From Aquimarina rhabdastrellae (GTDB lineage: Bacteria; Bacteroidota; Bacteroidia; Flavobacteriales; Flavobacteriaceae), in the NCBI GenBank assembly GCA_947387485.1, contig CANDNT010000005.1, positions 62,001 to 126,000 on the forward strand: a DNA stretch of 64,000 bases, in the 5' to 3' direction. This document shows positions 16,879 to 27,676 of the stretch, in pieces. Each line of letters begins with the position of its first letter. Positions within the stretch are counted from its first letter, which is position 1. Under the pieces are notes generated by a model. The model was not told the DNA's origin, made no database searches, and saw only the letters and a list, made by a program, of their open reading frames with translations. A program made the translations under genes and the position numbers.

Positions 16879-18576
16879 TTAAAATTTGGTAATCAGTTTA
16901 ATATGAATTTTTGTGTTTGAAAAACTGAAATTTTGATTATTACTTTTACCATTTGCAAAGATGATTTTGAATAATCCTGTCTTGTTTTTTAAGCCTAAAC
17001 CGATACCAAAACTTGTTAAATTTTGAGTGATAGAAGATGTCTGTTCTTCAAAATAAGCATAGTCTATTATAGAATTTACATAAAGGTTTGAAGAGAGTAG
17101 ATATCTATATTCGGATCTTATGACATTGTAAAACGATGCAGGAATACTATTTTCTTCAAATCCTCTGATTGAATTGATTCCTCCAAACCTAAAGAGTTCG
17201 TTTTCAAAAATATCTTCTGAGGATAGGTATCCTGTAATATTATTTAGATAAAGTGCATTTCTATTATTAAGTGGCAATGTATAAACTAATGAGGTTGTAT
17301 TTCTGAATTGAAATATAGAGTTTGATGTGTTTTTTCTTTGTCCAAAATCATTAACGGTATGTATTTGTATGTTTTTTGGTTTTATTAAAGAATTCCCTTC
17401 TTTTAAATAATTTATTTCTGTAGTAAAATATGAGGCTGTCAGATCTTGAATTGTATTATTTGAAGGAATTGTGTTTAGTAAATTTGAAGAAGAGATATTT
17501 TTATATCCTAAGGTTACTTCTGTTCTAGGAGTAATGTTATAGTTGATACCAAGGTTTTGTTGTGTACTTACAAATGAAGAATCTTTCTTGAAGATTTCTA
17601 AAGATGCTTTTAATCCAATTGGAGATTTAAAAATGTACGGGAGGTGAGTGTTAATATTAAAAAGTTGTTGTTCCCTGCCGTCACTTCTATAGATGATTTG
17701 AAGTTTTTCACCATAATTCAAATTATTATATAAACTTAAATTCACATTTCCTGTAAATTCTATTTTGTTAGTTTCAGAGTTTGTTGTAAAACCTAAGAAT
17801 CCTTCAAAATTATTTGAAGGTATTTTTTTCAGATAAAGAAAGAGTTGTGTCGAATCTTTTGTAAAAAGAATGTCTGGTGATTTTATATTTTTTGAAAAAG
17901 GTAAGTTATCTATTTTTAGTGTTTTTGATAAAATTGCTTTTTTATCAAATAAGGTTTTGGATTTTATCTTTGCATAATATTTTAAGTAAGATAAAGGGAA
18001 TTTTTTATAGCCCCTAATGATAATATGATCCAATATTCTTTGTTTTGTTATATTTATATGTAAACTACCTATTATTGTATCATGTTGTTTGTGAATTTTT
18101 TTGACTTGTATGGTACTAAAAGGGCTTCCAGTATTTACATAATGATCTGTAATGTTGTTTAGGAAATCTAAACTTTCGTTGGTCTTGATAACAATATGAT
18201 CATCTTTTATGTTTTTTTTAAACTGATTTGAAATTGATAAAGAAAGAGTATTTGGTGCAAAATTTAGTTTTAGATGATTGTATCTTTTGTTAAGTAAGAA
18301 AGATAATTCATATATGGAATCTTGTTTTTTTTCAAATAATTCTAAATCTATATACCCTAAAAGGAACAATTTTTCCTGTAAAGAGGTGAGTTCCTTTTTA
18401 ATTGAGATATAATTTTCATGACTTTTTTTATAAGATAAACTATCTATAAGTTTCGTTTCGTTTTTGCTATTACCAGTAATATTTAAATATAGCTGATCTT
18501 GAGCTATAAATGTATTGATTGATAAAAAATAAATTCCTATAAATAATAAGGTATGTAAATGGTATTCTTTAAACAT
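16879..18576 (-). CDS. Omp85/BamA-like outer membrane protein with POTRA-like N-terminus
   Basis: A 565-residue protein with an N-terminal hydrophobic signal (about 8-26, FIAQ) and a region of alternating helix and strand (about 30-230) that looks like POTRA domains, followed by a beta-barrel (about 240-565). The barrel contains the segment FRFGGINSIRGFEENS near residue 470, which is the Omp85 lid-loop VRGF/Y motif in its IRGF form, and ends in a short strand terminating in Phe. Omp85 proteins insert or move proteins or lipids across the outer membrane. It is shorter than BamA and is not next to BAM or TAM genes; it stands alone, divergent from rpsL. Partner and cargo are unknown. Confidence 0.8.
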   Translation of the reverse strand: MFKEYHLHTLLFIGIYFLSINTFIAQDQLYLNITGNSKNETKLIDSLSYKKSHENYISIKKELTSLQEKLFLLGYIDLELFEKKQDSIYELSFLLNKRYNHLKLNFAPNTLSLSISNQFKKNIKDDHIVIKTNESLDFLNNITDHYVNTGSPFSTIQVKKIHKQHDTIIGSLHINITKQRILDHIIIRGYKKFPLSYLKYYAKIKSKTLFDKKAILSKTLKIDNLPFSKNIKSPDILFTKDSTQLFLYLKKIPSNNFEGFLGFTTNSETNKIEFTGNVNLSLYNNLNYGEKLQIIYRSDGREQQLFNINTHLPYIFKSPIGLKASLEIFKKDSSFVSTQQNLGINYNITPRTEVTLGYKNISSSNLLNTIPSNNTIQDLTASYFTTEINYLKEGNSLIKPKNIQIHTVNDFGQRKNTSNSIFQFRNTTSLVYTLPLNNRNALYLNNITGYLSSEDIFENELFRFGGINSIRGFEENSIPASFYNVIRSEYRYLLSSNLYVNSIIDYAYFEEQTSSITQNLTSFGIGLGLKNKTGLFKIIFANGKSNNQNFSFSNTKIHIKLITKF

Positions 18577-18670
18577 AATTCTTTAAGTCGTAAAAACAAC
18601 GTAAAAGTAATATGAAAAGTATATCATTTTAAGTCACTTTTTAATGTGTTTGAAAATTAATGAATTAGGG

Positions 18671-18701
18671 TTTGATTTCAAATAAAAATTTCATACTTTT
18701 G
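18671..18701 (+). promoter_or_regulatory. Promoter of the str-S10-spc-alpha ribosomal cluster
   Basis: TTTG at 18671-18674, a 19-base spacer and TACTTTTG at 18694-18701 match the Bacteroidota consensus fully. The leader to rpsL at 18756 is about 50 nt and carries a short CCCTT/AAGGG inverted repeat just after the start point. Confidence 0.85.
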
Positions 18702-18755
18702 CAGTCCCTTAGAAGAAAAGGGATTTAATTTAATTAAAATATTGTAAAGCAAATT

Positions 18756-19130
18756 ATGCCAACAATTTCACAATTAGTACGTAAAGGTAGAGCCAAAATA
18801 ACTAAGAAGAGTAAATCGGCTGCCTTAGATTCTTGTCCACAACGCCGTGGAGTATGTACTCGTGTGTATACCACTACACCTAAGAAACCGAATTCGGCTA
18901 TGCGTAAAGTAGCTCGTGTTAGGTTAACTAATGGTAAAGAGGTTAACGCGTACATCGGAGGTGAAGGACATAATCTACAGGAGCACTCGATAGTATTAGT
19001 TAGAGGTGGAAGGGTAAAAGATTTACCAGGAGTTAGATATCACATCGTTCGTGGTGCTTTAGACACAGCAGGTGTTGAAGGTAGAACACAACGTAGATCT
19101 AAGTATGGTGCAAAACGCCCTAAAAAGTAA
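18756..19130 (+). CDS. rpsL: 30S ribosomal protein S12
   Basis: S12 (124 aa) shapes the decoding centre. The conserved segments [11 protein letters not shown] and [13 protein letters not shown] are intact; these hold the residues where streptomycin-resistance changes occur, and the Lys at the KKPNS site is wild-type. The Asp of KDLPG is the site that RimO methylthiolates. First gene of the cluster, behind the strong promoter at 18671-18701, and 27 nt ahead of rpsG. Confidence 0.99.
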   Translation: MPTISQLVRKGRAKITKKSKSAALDSCPQRRGVCTRVYTTTPKKPNSAMRKVARVRLTNGKEVNAYIGGEGHNLQEHSIVLVRGGRVKDLPGVRYHIVRGALDTAGVEGRTQRRSKYGAKRPKK

Positions 19131-19157
19131 TTTTTGAATTTATTTTAAAAAGAAGAC

Positions 19158-19634
19158 ATGAGAAAAAGAAAGGCTAAAAAAAGACCAATCCTTCCGGATC
19201 CACGTTTTAACGATCAATTAGTGACTCGTTTCGTAAACATGATGATGTGGGATGGAAAAAAGTCAGTGGCTTTCAAAGTGTTTTATGATGCTATTGATAT
19301 CGTAGAACAAAAGAACCAAAACGAAGAAAAAACAGCTTTAGAAATTTGGAAAGATGCATTATCAAATGTGATGCCTCACGTAGAAGTTCGTAGCCGCCGT
19401 GTAGGTGGAGCTACATTCCAAATTCCTAACCCAATTAGACCAGATCGTAAAATATCTACTGCTATGAAGTGGTTGATTCTTTACGCGCGTAAAAGAAATG
19501 AAAAATCTATGGCTCAAAGATTAGCTGCTGAGATATTAGCTGCTGAGAAAGAAGAAGGAGCTGCGGTTAAGAAGAGAGTTGATACGCACAAAATGGCGGA
19601 AGCAAACAAAGCATTCTCACACTTTAGATTTTAA
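19158..19634 (+). CDS. rpsG: 30S ribosomal protein S7
   Basis: S7 (158 aa) nucleates assembly of the 30S head by binding the 3' domain of 16S rRNA and contacts the E-site tRNA. The start [17 protein letters not shown] and the beta-hairpin segment [17 protein letters not shown] are typical for the phylum. It lies 27 nt after rpsL and 12 nt before fusA. In many bacteria S7 represses its own operon by binding the rpsL-rpsG spacer; the 27-nt spacer here is too short to judge. Confidence 0.99.
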   Translation: MRKRKAKKRPILPDPRFNDQLVTRFVNMMMWDGKKSVAFKVFYDAIDIVEQKNQNEEKTALEIWKDALSNVMPHVEVRSRRVGGATFQIPNPIRPDRKISTAMKWLILYARKRNEKSMAQRLAAEILAAEKEEGAAVKKRVDTHKMAEANKAFSHFRF

Positions 19635-19646
19635 TCATATACAGAA

Positions 19647-21770
19647 ATGGCTAGAGATTTAAAATATACTAGAAACATAGGTATTGCTGCACACATTGAT
19701 GCAGGAAAAACTACTACTACTGAGCGTATCCTATATTATACAGGAGTAAGCCACAAAATAGGAGAAGTACATGACGGTGCTGCAACTATGGACTGGATGG
19801 AACAAGAGCAAGAGCGTGGTATCACAATTACGTCTGCTGCTACAACTTGTACTTGGAAATTCCCAACAGAGAATGGTCAGCCTACTAAAGACGCAAAAGG
19901 ATATCACTTTAATATCATTGATACTCCTGGTCACGTTGATTTTACAGTAGAGGTAAACCGTTCTTTACGTGTATTAGATGGTTTAGTATTCTTATTTAGT
20001 GCTGTTGATGGTGTTGAACCTCAATCAGAAACTAACTGGAGATTAGCTGATAATTACAAAGTTCCAAGAATGGGGTTTGTAAACAAAATGGACCGTCAAG
20101 GATCTAACTTCTTAAACGTGTGTAAGCAAGTTAAAGAAATGTTAGGATCTAATGCAGTGCCTATCGTATTACCTATTGGTGAAGAAGCTGATTTCAAAGG
20201 TATCGTAGACTTGGTTAAAAACAGAGCTATTGTATGGCATGATGAGACTCAAGGTTCTACATTTGATATTGTTGATATTCCAGAAGAATTAAAGGAAGAA
20301 GTAGCTGAATATAGAGCGCACTTGATCGAAGAAGTTGCTGCTTATGATGAGAATCTTTTAGAGAAATTCATGGAAGATGAGAACTCTATTACAGAAGACG
20401 AAGTGCACGCTGCACTTAGAGCTGCTGTAATGGATATGTCTATTATTCCTATGATTTGTGGATCTGCATTTAAAAATAAAGGAGTTCAATTCTTATTAGA
20501 TGCAGTATGTCGTTATTTACCATCACCTTTAGATAAAGATGATATTGTAGGAACAGATCCTAATACTGATGAAGAGATTACTCGTAAGCCAGATGTTAAG
20601 GAACCATTTTCTGCTTTAGCATTTAAAATTGCTACAGATCCTTTTGTTGGACGTTTAGCATTCTTTAGAACATATTCTGGTAGATTAGATGCAGGTTCTT
20701 ATGTTTTAAATAACCGTTCAGGAAAAAAAGAACGTATCTCTCGTATATATCAAATGCATGCTAATAAGCAAAATGCGATTGATTTTATCGAAGCAGGAGA
20801 TATCGGAGCTGCAGTTGGATTCAAGAGTATCAAAACTGGAGATACGTTATCAGATGAGAAGAATCCTATTGTTTTAGAATCTATGGACTTCCCAGATCCA
20901 GTAATTGGTATAGCTGTTGAGCCTAAAACTAAAGCAGATGTAGATAAATTAGGATTGGCTTTAGCTAAATTAGCAGAAGAAGATCCAACATTTACAGTAA
21001 GAACTGATGAAGCTTCAGGGCAAACAGTTATTTCTGGAATGGGAGAACTTCACTTAGATATCATCGTTGATCGTTTAAAACGTGAATTTAAAGTTGATGT
21101 TAGTCAAGGACAACCTCAAGTAGAGTACAAAGAAGCTATTACAGCTGCTGCTGATCATAGAGAAGTTTATAAGAAGCAGTCTGGTGGACGTGGTAAATTC
21201 GCAGATATCGTATTTACTATGGAGCCTGCTGAAGAAGGAGTTCAAGGATTAGTATTCGAATCTACTATTAAAGGTGGAAACGTACCTAAAGAATTCGTTC
21301 CTTCTGTAGAGAAAGGTTTCAAAGAGGCTATGAAAAATGGACCTCTTGCAGGATATGAAATGGATTCTATGAAAGTTACTCTTAAGGATGGATCTTACCA
21401 CGATGTGGATTCAGATCAATTATCTTTCGAATTAGCTGCAAAATTAGGGTATAAAGCTGCTGCAAAAGCTGCTAGAGCTGTAATTATGGAGCCAATTATG
21501 AAATTAGAAGTGCTTACTCCTGAAGAAAACATGGGAGATATCGTAGGTGATTTGAACAGACGTAGAGGACAAGTAAATGATATGGGAGATCGTTCTGGAT
21601 CAAAAGTTGTTAAGGCTAATGTGCCATTATCAGAAATGTTTGGATATGTAACTTCATTAAGAACATTATCTTCTGGTAGAGCAACTTCAACTATGGAATT
21701 TTCTCATTATGCAGAAACACCTGCTAACATTTCTGAAGAGGTAATTAAAGCAGCTAAGGGTAACGAATAA
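19647..21770 (+). CDS. fusA: Translation elongation factor G
   Basis: EF-G (707 aa) is the GTPase that drives tRNA-mRNA translocation and, with RRF, ribosome recycling. The G domain shows AHIDAGKTT (15-23, P loop), RGIT (58-61, switch I), DTPGH (92-96, with the catalytic His96) and NKMD (146-149). Domains II-V follow with the expected spacing. There is no tuf gene after fusA, unlike in E. coli, and rpsJ follows directly after 11 nt. Confidence 0.99.
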   Translation: MARDLKYTRNIGIAAHIDAGKTTTTERILYYTGVSHKIGEVHDGAATMDWMEQEQERGITITSAATTCTWKFPTENGQPTKDAKGYHFNIIDTPGHVDFTVEVNRSLRVLDGLVFLFSAVDGVEPQSETNWRLADNYKVPRMGFVNKMDRQGSNFLNVCKQVKEMLGSNAVPIVLPIGEEADFKGIVDLVKNRAIVWHDETQGSTFDIVDIPEELKEEVAEYRAHLIEEVAAYDENLLEKFMEDENSITEDEVHAALRAAVMDMSIIPMICGSAFKNKGVQFLLDAVCRYLPSPLDKDDIVGTDPNTDEEITRKPDVKEPFSALAFKIATDPFVGRLAFFRTYSGRLDAGSYVLNNRSGKKERISRIYQMHANKQNAIDFIEAGDIGAAVGFKSIKTGDTLSDEKNPIVLESMDFPDPVIGIAVEPKTKADVDKLGLALAKLAEEDPTFTVRTDEASGQTVISGMGELHLDIIVDRLKREFKVDVSQGQPQVEYKEAITAAADHREVYKKQSGGRGKFADIVFTMEPAEEGVQGLVFESTIKGGNVPKEFVPSVEKGFKEAMKNGPLAGYEMDSMKVTLKDGSYHDVDSDQLSFELAAKLGYKAAAKAARAVIMEPIMKLEVLTPEENMGDIVGDLNRRRGQVNDMGDRSGSKVVKANVPLSEMFGYVTSLRTLSSGRATSTMEFSHYAETPANISEEVIKAAKGNE

Positions 21771-21781
21771 TATCTATTAAA

Positions 21782-22087
21782 ATGAGTCAAAAAATTAGAA
21801 TTAAATTAAAATCTTACGATCACAATTTAGTAGATAAATCTGCTGAAAAAATCGTAAAGACGGTAAAAAGCACTGGAGCTGTAGTAACAGGTCCAATCCC
21901 ATTACCAACACATAAAAAAATATTCACAGTATTACGTTCTCCACACGTAAACAAAAAATCTAGAGAACAATTTCAATTAAGTTCTTACAAAAGATTATTG
22001 GATATTTATAGCTCTTCTTCAAAAACGATTGATGCGTTAATGAAGCTTGAGTTACCAAGTGGTGTTGAAGTAGAGATCAAAGTGTGA
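21782..22087 (+). CDS. rpsJ: 30S ribosomal protein S10
   Basis: S10 (101 aa) binds the 30S head; in other bacteria it also pairs with NusB in transcription antitermination. The segments [12 protein letters not shown] and [25 protein letters not shown] are the family signature. It sits with the str genes, 11 nt after fusA, and is separated from rplC by an unusually long 158-nt gap with a hairpin, so the S10 operon is split here in a way not seen in E. coli. Confidence 0.99.
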   Translation: MSQKIRIKLKSYDHNLVDKSAEKIVKTVKSTGAVVTGPIPLPTHKKIFTVLRSPHVNKKSREQFQLSSYKRLLDIYSSSSKTIDALMKLELPSGVEVEIKV

Positions 22088-22108
22088 TCTAATTAAGAAA
22101 TAAAAATT

Positions 22109-22150
22109 AAATTTCGGAATCAGAGATTTAACATCTCTGGTTCTGAATTT
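22109..22150 (+). promoter_or_regulatory. Long hairpin between rpsJ and rplC (attenuator or r-protein leader)
   Basis: Two arms, 22109-22127 and 22133-22150, pair over about 18 bp with two G-U pairs and one bulged T around a five-base loop. A modest T-rich run (TGTTTGTTTAT) follows. It could be a partial terminator that lowers expression of the downstream genes, or a protein-binding leader, for example for L4 or L3. No clear TAnnTTTG promoter lies between it and rplC. Confidence 0.65.
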
Positions 22151-22245
22151 TGTTTGTTTATATTTAAATTAATTATTAATCGAGAAATAAACTTTTATTG
22201 ATAAAGTAATAACATTAAAAGTAAATTTCTCAAATCTAAAATCAA

Positions 22246-22863
22246 ATGTCTGGGTTAATAGGAAAAAAAATCGGCATGACAAGTATCTTTGATGAGAACG
22301 GAAAAAACATTCCGTGTACAATAATCGAAGCAGGTCCATGCGTAGTTACCCAAGTCAGAACTGAAGAAGTTGATGGTTATAATGCTATCCAACTTGGTTT
22401 CGATGACAAGGCAGATAAGAATGCTACTAAAGCGGCTTTAGGTCACTTTAAAAAAGCTGGAACTTCTGCAAAACGTAAAGTTGTTGAATTTCAAAGTTTT
22501 GATGAGGAGTACAAATTAGGTGATACACTTACTGTGGATCATTTTGTAGAAGGTGAATTTGTTGATGTGTCAGGTACATCTAAAGGAAAAGGTTTCCAAG
22601 GTGTTGTTAAGAGACACGGATTCGGTGGAGTTGGTCAAGCAACTCACGGTCAACATAACCGTTTAAGAGCTCCAGGTTCTATTGGTGCCGCTTCATATCC
22701 TGCAAGAGTATTTAAAGGAATGAGAATGGCCGGAAGAATGGGTGGAGATAAAGTAAAAGTTCAAAACTTGAAAGTGTTAAAAGTAGTTGCAGAGAAAAAT
22801 CTACTTGTAGTTAAGGGATGTGTTCCTGGACACAAAAACGCTTACGTAACTATTCAGAAGTAA
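22246..22863 (+). CDS. rplC: 50S ribosomal protein L3
   Basis: L3 (205 aa) starts 50S assembly and its extended loop reaches the peptidyl-transferase centre. The loop segment [29 protein letters not shown] contains the Gln in the HGQH site that PrmB methylates in E. coli. The stop codon shares one base with the rplD start (TAATG). Confidence 0.99.
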   Translation: MSGLIGKKIGMTSIFDENGKNIPCTIIEAGPCVVTQVRTEEVDGYNAIQLGFDDKADKNATKAALGHFKKAGTSAKRKVVEFQSFDEEYKLGDTLTVDHFVEGEFVDVSGTSKGKGFQGVVKRHGFGGVGQATHGQHNRLRAPGSIGAASYPARVFKGMRMAGRMGGDKVKVQNLKVLKVVAEKNLLVVKGCVPGHKNAYVTIQK

Positions 22864-23492
22864 TGGAAGTAGCAGTAATTGATATTAACGGAAAAGAAAC
22901 AGGTAGAAAGGTGAACCTTTCTGATGCTGTTTTTGGTATTGAGCCAAATAATCACGCAGTATATTTAGACGTTAAGCAATACTTGGCAAACCAACGTCAA
23001 GGAACGCATAAATCTAAAGAACGTGCAGAAATTGCAGGTAGTACTCGTAAGATTAAAAAACAAAAAGGTACTGGTACGGCTCGTGCAGGTAGTATTAAAT
23101 CTCCTGTATTTAGAGGTGGAGGAAGAATTTTTGGTCCTAGACCAAGAAATTATTCTTTCAAATTGAATAAGAACTTAAAGAGATTAGCTAGAAGATCTGC
23201 ACTAAGTATTAAAGCAAGTGAAAGTAATGTTGTAGTAGTTGAAGACTTCAATTTTGATACTATTAAAACAAAGAATTTTACAACTGTTTTAAAATCATTA
23301 GGGTTAGATAATAAAAAATCTCTATTTGTGTTGGGTGAGTCAAATAAAAACGTATATTTGTCGTCACGAAATTTAAAGAGTGCTGAAGTTGTAACAGCTT
23401 CAGAATTAAGCACTTATAAAATATTGCACGCAAATAGTGTAGTACTTTTAGAAGGTTCTTTGAAAGGTATTGAAACGAATTTAAGTAAATAA
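22863..23492 (+). CDS. rplD: 50S ribosomal protein L4
   Basis: L4 (209 aa) lines the exit tunnel. I start it at 22863, where [19 protein letters not shown] begins, not at the in-frame ATG at 22818, which lies within rplC and would add 15 residues foreign to the family. The tunnel loop [23 protein letters not shown] is intact. L4 represses the S10 operon in E. coli, which makes it a candidate ligand for the hairpin at 22109-22150. Overlaps rplC by one base. Confidence 0.98.
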   Translation: MEVAVIDINGKETGRKVNLSDAVFGIEPNNHAVYLDVKQYLANQRQGTHKSKERAEIAGSTRKIKKQKGTGTARAGSIKSPVFRGGGRIFGPRPRNYSFKLNKNLKRLARRSALSIKASESNVVVVEDFNFDTIKTKNFTTVLKSLGLDNKKSLFVLGESNKNVYLSSRNLKSAEVVTASELSTYKILHANSVVLLEGSLKGIETNLSK

Positions 23493-23498
23493 GAAGCC

Positions 23499-23789
23499 AT
23501 GAGTATCTTAATTAAACCTATTATTACGGAAAAAGCTACAGCTGATAGTGAGTTAAATAACCGTTATAGCTTTGTAGTAAATAAAAAAGCGAATAAGGTA
23601 GAGATAAAAAAAGCAGTTGAAGCTGCTTATGGAGTTTCTGTTGATAAAGTTCGTACAATTAACGTCCGCCCAGACCGCAAAACTCGTTATACAAAAACAG
23701 GTATGGTCACTGGTAAAACAAATGCTTATAAAAAAGCAATTGTACAGGTGGCGGAAGGTGATGTAATTGATTTGTATAGTAATCTATAG
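23499..23789 (+). CDS. rplW: 50S ribosomal protein L23
   Basis: L23 (96 aa) sits at the tunnel exit and docks trigger factor and the signal recognition particle. The start MSILIKPIITEKAT and the segment NKVEIKKAVEAAYGVSVDKVRTINV are typical. Six nt after rplD, eight before rplB. Confidence 0.99.
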   Translation: MSILIKPIITEKATADSELNNRYSFVVNKKANKVEIKKAVEAAYGVSVDKVRTINVRPDRKTRYTKTGMVTGKTNAYKKAIVQVAEGDVIDLYSNL

Positions 23790-23797
23790 ATTAGAAA

Positions 23798-24622
23798 ATG
23801 TCAGTAAGAAAATTAAAACCAATCACCCCAGCACAGCGATTTAGAGTAGTAAATGGATTTGACGCAATTACTACTGATAAGCCGGAGAAAAGTTTATTAG
23901 CTCCGAAAAAGAGAACTGGTGGTAGAAACAGTCAAGGAAAAATGACAATCCGCTACAGAGGTGGAGGTCATAAAAAGAGATATCGTATTATCGATTTTAA
24001 GCGCGATAAGCAAGGAATTCCTGCTACCGTAGCTACAATCGAATATGATCCAAATAGAACTGCTTTTATAGCGTTGTTAAATTACCAAGATGGTGAGAAG
24101 CGCTATATCATTGCTCAAAACGGACTTCAAGTTGGGCAAAATATAGTTTCTGGTAGCAATGTAGCTCCAGAAATTGGAAATGCTATGCCACTTAGCGATA
24201 TTCCATTAGGAACAATTATTTCTTGTATAGAACTACGTCCTGGACAAGGTGCTGTAATGGCTCGTAGTGCAGGTGCTTTTGCTCAATTAATGGCAAGAGA
24301 CGGTAAGTTTGCTACTATCAAATTACCTTCAGGTGAAGTAAGAATGATATTAGTTAACTGTATGGCAACTATTGGAGCTGTTTCTAATAGTGATCACCAA
24401 TTAATAGTTGGAGGTAAAGCCGGTAGAGGAAGATGGCTTGGTCGTCGTCCACGTACTAGACCAGTAGCGATGAACCCAGTTGATCACCCAATGGGTGGTG
24501 GAGAAGGACGTTCATCTGGAGGTCACCCACGTTCTAGAAAAGGTCTTCCTGCTAAAGGATATAGAACCCGTTCTAAAACAAAAGCGAGTAATAAGTATAT
24601 TGTAGAACGTAGAAAGAAATAA
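23798..24622 (+). CDS. rplB: 50S ribosomal protein L2
   Basis: L2 (274 aa) joins the subunits and supports peptidyl transfer. The C-terminal [21 protein letters not shown] includes the conserved His near the catalytic centre. Both RNA-binding domains ([15 protein letters not shown] and the central SH3-like barrel) are complete. Tightly packed between rplW and rpsS. Confidence 0.99.
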   Translation: MSVRKLKPITPAQRFRVVNGFDAITTDKPEKSLLAPKKRTGGRNSQGKMTIRYRGGGHKKRYRIIDFKRDKQGIPATVATIEYDPNRTAFIALLNYQDGEKRYIIAQNGLQVGQNIVSGSNVAPEIGNAMPLSDIPLGTIISCIELRPGQGAVMARSAGAFAQLMARDGKFATIKLPSGEVRMILVNCMATIGAVSNSDHQLIVGGKAGRGRWLGRRPRTRPVAMNPVDHPMGGGEGRSSGGHPRSRKGLPAKGYRTRSKTKASNKYIVERRKK

Positions 24623-24628
24623 TAAAGC

Positions 24629-24910
24629 ATGGCACGTTCATTAAAAAAAGGACCTTACGTTCACTATAAATTAGAGAAGAAGGTTGCTGCAAATGTAGAG
24701 AACAATAAAAAGACTGTTATCAAAACTTGGTCAAGAGCTTCTATGATAACACCTGATTTTGTTGGACAAACGATTGCAGTTCACAATGGTCGCCAATTTG
24801 TTCCAGTATATGTGACTGAGAACATGGTAGGACATAAATTAGGAGAATTTTCGCCAACACGTTCTTTTAGAGGACATGGTGCTGATAAGAAAAATAAAGG
24901 AAAAAAATAA
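24629..24910 (+). CDS. rpsS: 30S ribosomal protein S19
   Basis: S19 (93 aa) binds the 30S head with S13. The start [19 protein letters not shown] and [23 protein letters not shown] are conserved. Six nt after rplB. Confidence 0.99.
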   Translation: MARSLKKGPYVHYKLEKKVAANVENNKKTVIKTWSRASMITPDFVGQTIAVHNGRQFVPVYVTENMVGHKLGEFSPTRSFRGHGADKKNKGKK

Positions 24911-24921
24911 TTTAAGCTATT

Positions 24922-25332
24922 ATGGGAGTTCGTAAAAAAGAAATGGCAGAAAGAATTAAGGCTGAGAAAAAGCAGATTGCTTTTGCTAAACTTAATAACT
25001 GCCCTACTTCACCACGCAAGATGCGTTTAGTAGCAGACTTAGTTCGTGGAGAAAAAGTTGAAAGAGCGCTTCATATTCTTAGATTTAATCCTAAAGAAGC
25101 ATCACGTCGTTTAGAAAAGTTATTGTTATCTGCAATAGCAAACTGGCAGGCGAAAAATGAAGACGCTAGCATCGAAGATGCAGAGCTTATTGTTAAGGAG
25201 ATCCGTGTAGATGGTGGAAGTATGTTAAAAAGACTACGTCCAGCACCACAAGGTCGCGCACACAGAATTAGAAAACGTTCTAATCACGTAACTATCGTGG
25301 TAGGAGCAAACAATAATACACAAAGCAATTAA
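24922..25332 (+). CDS. rplV: 50S ribosomal protein L22
   Basis: L22 (136 aa) lines the exit tunnel; its hairpin loop is where macrolide-resistance changes arise. The N-terminal extension ([17 protein letters not shown]) before the core [20 protein letters not shown] is usual in Flavobacteria, so the start is sound. The loop segment ([20 protein letters not shown]) is intact. Confidence 0.98.
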   Translation: MGVRKKEMAERIKAEKKQIAFAKLNNCPTSPRKMRLVADLVRGEKVERALHILRFNPKEASRRLEKLLLSAIANWQAKNEDASIEDAELIVKEIRVDGGSMLKRLRPAPQGRAHRIRKRSNHVTIVVGANNNTQSN

Positions 25333-25340
25333 TAAATAGT

Positions 25341-26060
25341 ATGGGACAAAAGACAAATCCAATCGGAAATCGCCTTGGTATCATTAGAGGTTGGGAGTCC
25401 AACTGGTACGGAGGTAATGACTACGGTGACAAGCTTGCTGAAGACGATAAGATTAGAAAGTATATCCACGCTCGTTTATCAAAAGCTAGTGTATCAAGAG
25501 TAATCATTGAGCGTACACTTAAACTTGTAACCGTTACTATCACTACGGCTCGTCCTGGTATCATCATTGGTAAAGGAGGTCAAGAGGTAGACAAGTTAAA
25601 AGAAGAGCTTAAAAAGATTACTGATAAGGAAATTCAGATCAATATCTTTGAAATTAAGAGACCTGAACTTGACGCATTCTTAGTAGCTTCAAGTATTGCA
25701 AGACAAATCGAAAATCGTATCTCTTACCGTCGTGCAATCAAAATGGCTATCGCGGCTGCAATGAGAATGAATGCAGAAGGAATTAAGGTACAGATTTCTG
25801 GACGTTTAAACGGAGCTGAAATGGCACGTTCTGAAGCGTACAAAGATGGTCGTATTCCTTTATCAACATTTAGAGCTGACATAGATTATGCTTTAGTTGA
25901 AGCACATACTACTTATGGTAGATTAGGTGTTAAAGTATGGATTATGAAAGGCGAAGTTTATGGTAAGAGAGAACTTTCTCCTTTAGTAGGATTATCTAAA
26001 AAACAAGGAAAAGGAGACAAAGCCGGACGAGGTGGTAACAAATCACGTCGTAGAAAGTAA
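25341..26060 (+). CDS. rpsC: 30S ribosomal protein S3
   Basis: S3 (239 aa) forms part of the mRNA entry channel and its helicase activity. The KH domain core [11 protein letters not shown] and the C-terminal domain ([24 protein letters not shown]) are complete, followed by a basic Gly/Lys-rich tail. Eight nt after rplV. Confidence 0.99.
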   Translation: MGQKTNPIGNRLGIIRGWESNWYGGNDYGDKLAEDDKIRKYIHARLSKASVSRVIIERTLKLVTVTITTARPGIIIGKGGQEVDKLKEELKKITDKEIQINIFEIKRPELDAFLVASSIARQIENRISYRRAIKMAIAAAMRMNAEGIKVQISGRLNGAEMARSEAYKDGRIPLSTFRADIDYALVEAHTTYGRLGVKVWIMKGEVYGKRELSPLVGLSKKQGKGDKAGRGGNKSRRRK

Positions 26061-26078
26061 TTTTAAAGTAAATTAAAG

Positions 26079-26498
26079 ATGTTACAGCCTAAAAGAACAA
26101 AATTCCGTAAGCAACAGAAAGGGCGTATGAAAGGACTTTCTCATAGAGGTCACGTACTTTCTAACGGTACTTTCGGAATTAAATCACTGGATGCAAATTT
26201 TATTACTGCAAGACAAATTGAAGCAGCTCGTATTTCTGCTACGCGTTATATGAAAAGGGAAGGATCTCTTTGGATTAAAATTTTCCCAGATAAGCCTATT
26301 ACTAAAAAGCCTTTAGAGGTACGTATGGGTAAAGGAAAAGGTGCCGTAGAATATTGGGCAGCAGTAGTAAAACCAGGAAGAATTTTATTTGAGATTAGTG
26401 GTGTACCACATGACGTAGCTAAAGAAGCTTTACGTTTAGCAGCTCAAAAGCTTCCTGTAAGAACTAAATTTATAGTAGCTAGAGATTATCAAGCATAA
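26079..26498 (+). CDS. rplP: 50S ribosomal protein L16
   Basis: L16 (139 aa) positions the A-site tRNA in the 50S subunit. The start [19 protein letters not shown] and the segment [24 protein letters not shown] are the family signature. Eighteen nt after rpsC. Confidence 0.99.
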   Translation: MLQPKRTKFRKQQKGRMKGLSHRGHVLSNGTFGIKSLDANFITARQIEAARISATRYMKREGSLWIKIFPDKPITKKPLEVRMGKGKGAVEYWAAVVKPGRILFEISGVPHDVAKEALRLAAQKLPVRTKFIVARDYQA

Positions 26499-26510
26499 TA
26501 TTGAGAGAAA

Positions 26511-26705
26511 ATGAAACAATCAGAAGTAAAACAATTATCTACAGCTGAATTGCAAGAAGAACTTGGTAAAACTCGTAAAGCGTATTCAGAATTAAGAATG
26601 GCTCACGCTATGTCTCCGTTAGAGAATCCTTTACAATTACGTAAAGTAAGAAGATCTATCGCAAGAATGGCTACTGAGTTAACAAAAAGAGAATTAAACG
26701 GTTAA
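26511..26705 (+). CDS. rpmC: 50S ribosomal protein L29
   Basis: L29 (64 aa) is a two-helix protein at the tunnel exit next to L23. It has the family's STAELQEELGKTRKAYSELR and the conserved NPLQLRKVRRSIARM. Twelve nt after rplP and twelve before rpsQ. Confidence 0.98.
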   Translation: MKQSEVKQLSTAELQEELGKTRKAYSELRMAHAMSPLENPLQLRKVRRSIARMATELTKRELNG

Positions 26706-26717
26706 TTCTGCTGAAAG

Positions 26718-26975
26718 ATGGAAAAAAGAAACTTAAGAAAAGAACGTATAGGTGTTGTTACTAGTAACAAAATGGAGAAATCAATAGTGGTTTCTGAGGT
26801 TAAAAAAGTAAAACACCCTATGTACGGTAAGTTCGTGTTAAAAACGAAAAAGTACGTTGCACACGACGAGAAAAATGACTGCAATATTGGAGATACTGTA
26901 AGGATCATGGAAACAAGACCTTTAAGTAAATCTAAATGCTGGAGATTAGTAGAAGTAATTGAAAGAGCGAAGTAA
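26718..26975 (+). CDS. rpsQ: 30S ribosomal protein S17
   Basis: S17 (85 aa), an OB-fold protein needed early in 30S assembly. [14 protein letters not shown] and [22 protein letters not shown] are conserved. Only two nt separate it from rplN. Confidence 0.99.
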   Translation: MEKRNLRKERIGVVTSNKMEKSIVVSEVKKVKHPMYGKFVLKTKKYVAHDEKNDCNIGDTVRIMETRPLSKSKCWRLVEVIERAK

Positions 26976-26977
26976 TT

Positions 26978-27346
26978 ATGGTACAACAAGAGTCTAGATT
27001 AAAGGTAGCCGATAACACTGGAGCAAAAGAAGTTTTGACTATTCGTGTTTTAGGTGGTACAAAAAGAAGATACGCCTCTGTAGGTGACAAAATCGTTGTC
27101 AGTGTAAAAGAAGCGACTCCTAACGGAAACGTAAAAAAAGGAGCAGTTTCAACTGCAGTTGTAGTTCGTACTAAAAAAGAAGTGCGTAGACCAGATGGTT
27201 CGTACATTCGTTTTGACGATAATGCTTGTGTACTATTAAACGCAGCAGGTGAGATGAGAGGGACTCGTGTATTCGGTCCTGTAGCGAGAGAACTTCGTGA
27301 TAAGCAATTCATGAAGATTGTGTCATTAGCGCCAGAGGTGCTTTAA
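26978..27346 (+). CDS. rplN: 50S ribosomal protein L14
   Basis: L14 (122 aa) sits at the subunit interface, where RsfS/RsfA silences free 50S particles. The start [19 protein letters not shown] and the C-terminal [28 protein letters not shown] are typical. Two nt after rpsQ. Confidence 0.99.
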   Translation: MVQQESRLKVADNTGAKEVLTIRVLGGTKRRYASVGDKIVVSVKEATPNGNVKKGAVSTAVVVRTKKEVRRPDGSYIRFDDNACVLLNAAGEMRGTRVFGPVARELRDKQFMKIVSLAPEVL

Positions 27347-27359
27347 TACATTTTTAATA

Positions 27360-27674
27360 ATGGCAACAAAGCTTAAAATAAAATCAGGAGATACTGTACT
27401 TGTTATTGCTGGAGACAACAAAGGAAAACAAGGTAAAGTACAAAAAGTATTAATTGATAAAAATAAGGCAATTGTAGAAGGTATTAATTTAGTATCTAAA
27501 CACAAGAAGCCTAGTGCAGCTAATCCACAAGGTGGTATTGTAAAGCAAGAAGCTCCAATTCATATTTCTAACTTATCTTTGCTAACTTCAGATGGTAAAG
27601 CAACTAGAGTTGGTTATAAAATGGAAGGAGATAAGAAAGTGAGATTTTCTAAAAAATCTAATGAGGTAATTTAG
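27360..27674 (+). CDS. rplX: 50S ribosomal protein L24
   Basis: L24 (104 aa) is an assembly initiator at the 50S back. The KOW motif ([20 protein letters not shown], residues about 8-27) is intact, followed by the [12 protein letters not shown] segment. Two nt before rplE. Confidence 0.99.
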   Translation: MATKLKIKSGDTVLVIAGDNKGKQGKVQKVLIDKNKAIVEGINLVSKHKKPSAANPQGGIVKQEAPIHISNLSLLTSDGKATRVGYKMEGDKKVRFSKKSNEVI

Positions 27675-27676
27675 TT

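Noticed and set aside
22818..22862. Longer start for rplD inside rplC
   Set aside because: The 15 extra residues are translated from rplC sequence and do not match L4; the TAATG overlap start at 22863 fits the family.
26932..27312. 126-codon open frame on the minus strand over rplN
   Set aside because: It mirrors rpsQ-rplN, which are certain genes; the translation is unlike any protein and the codon pattern follows the other strand.
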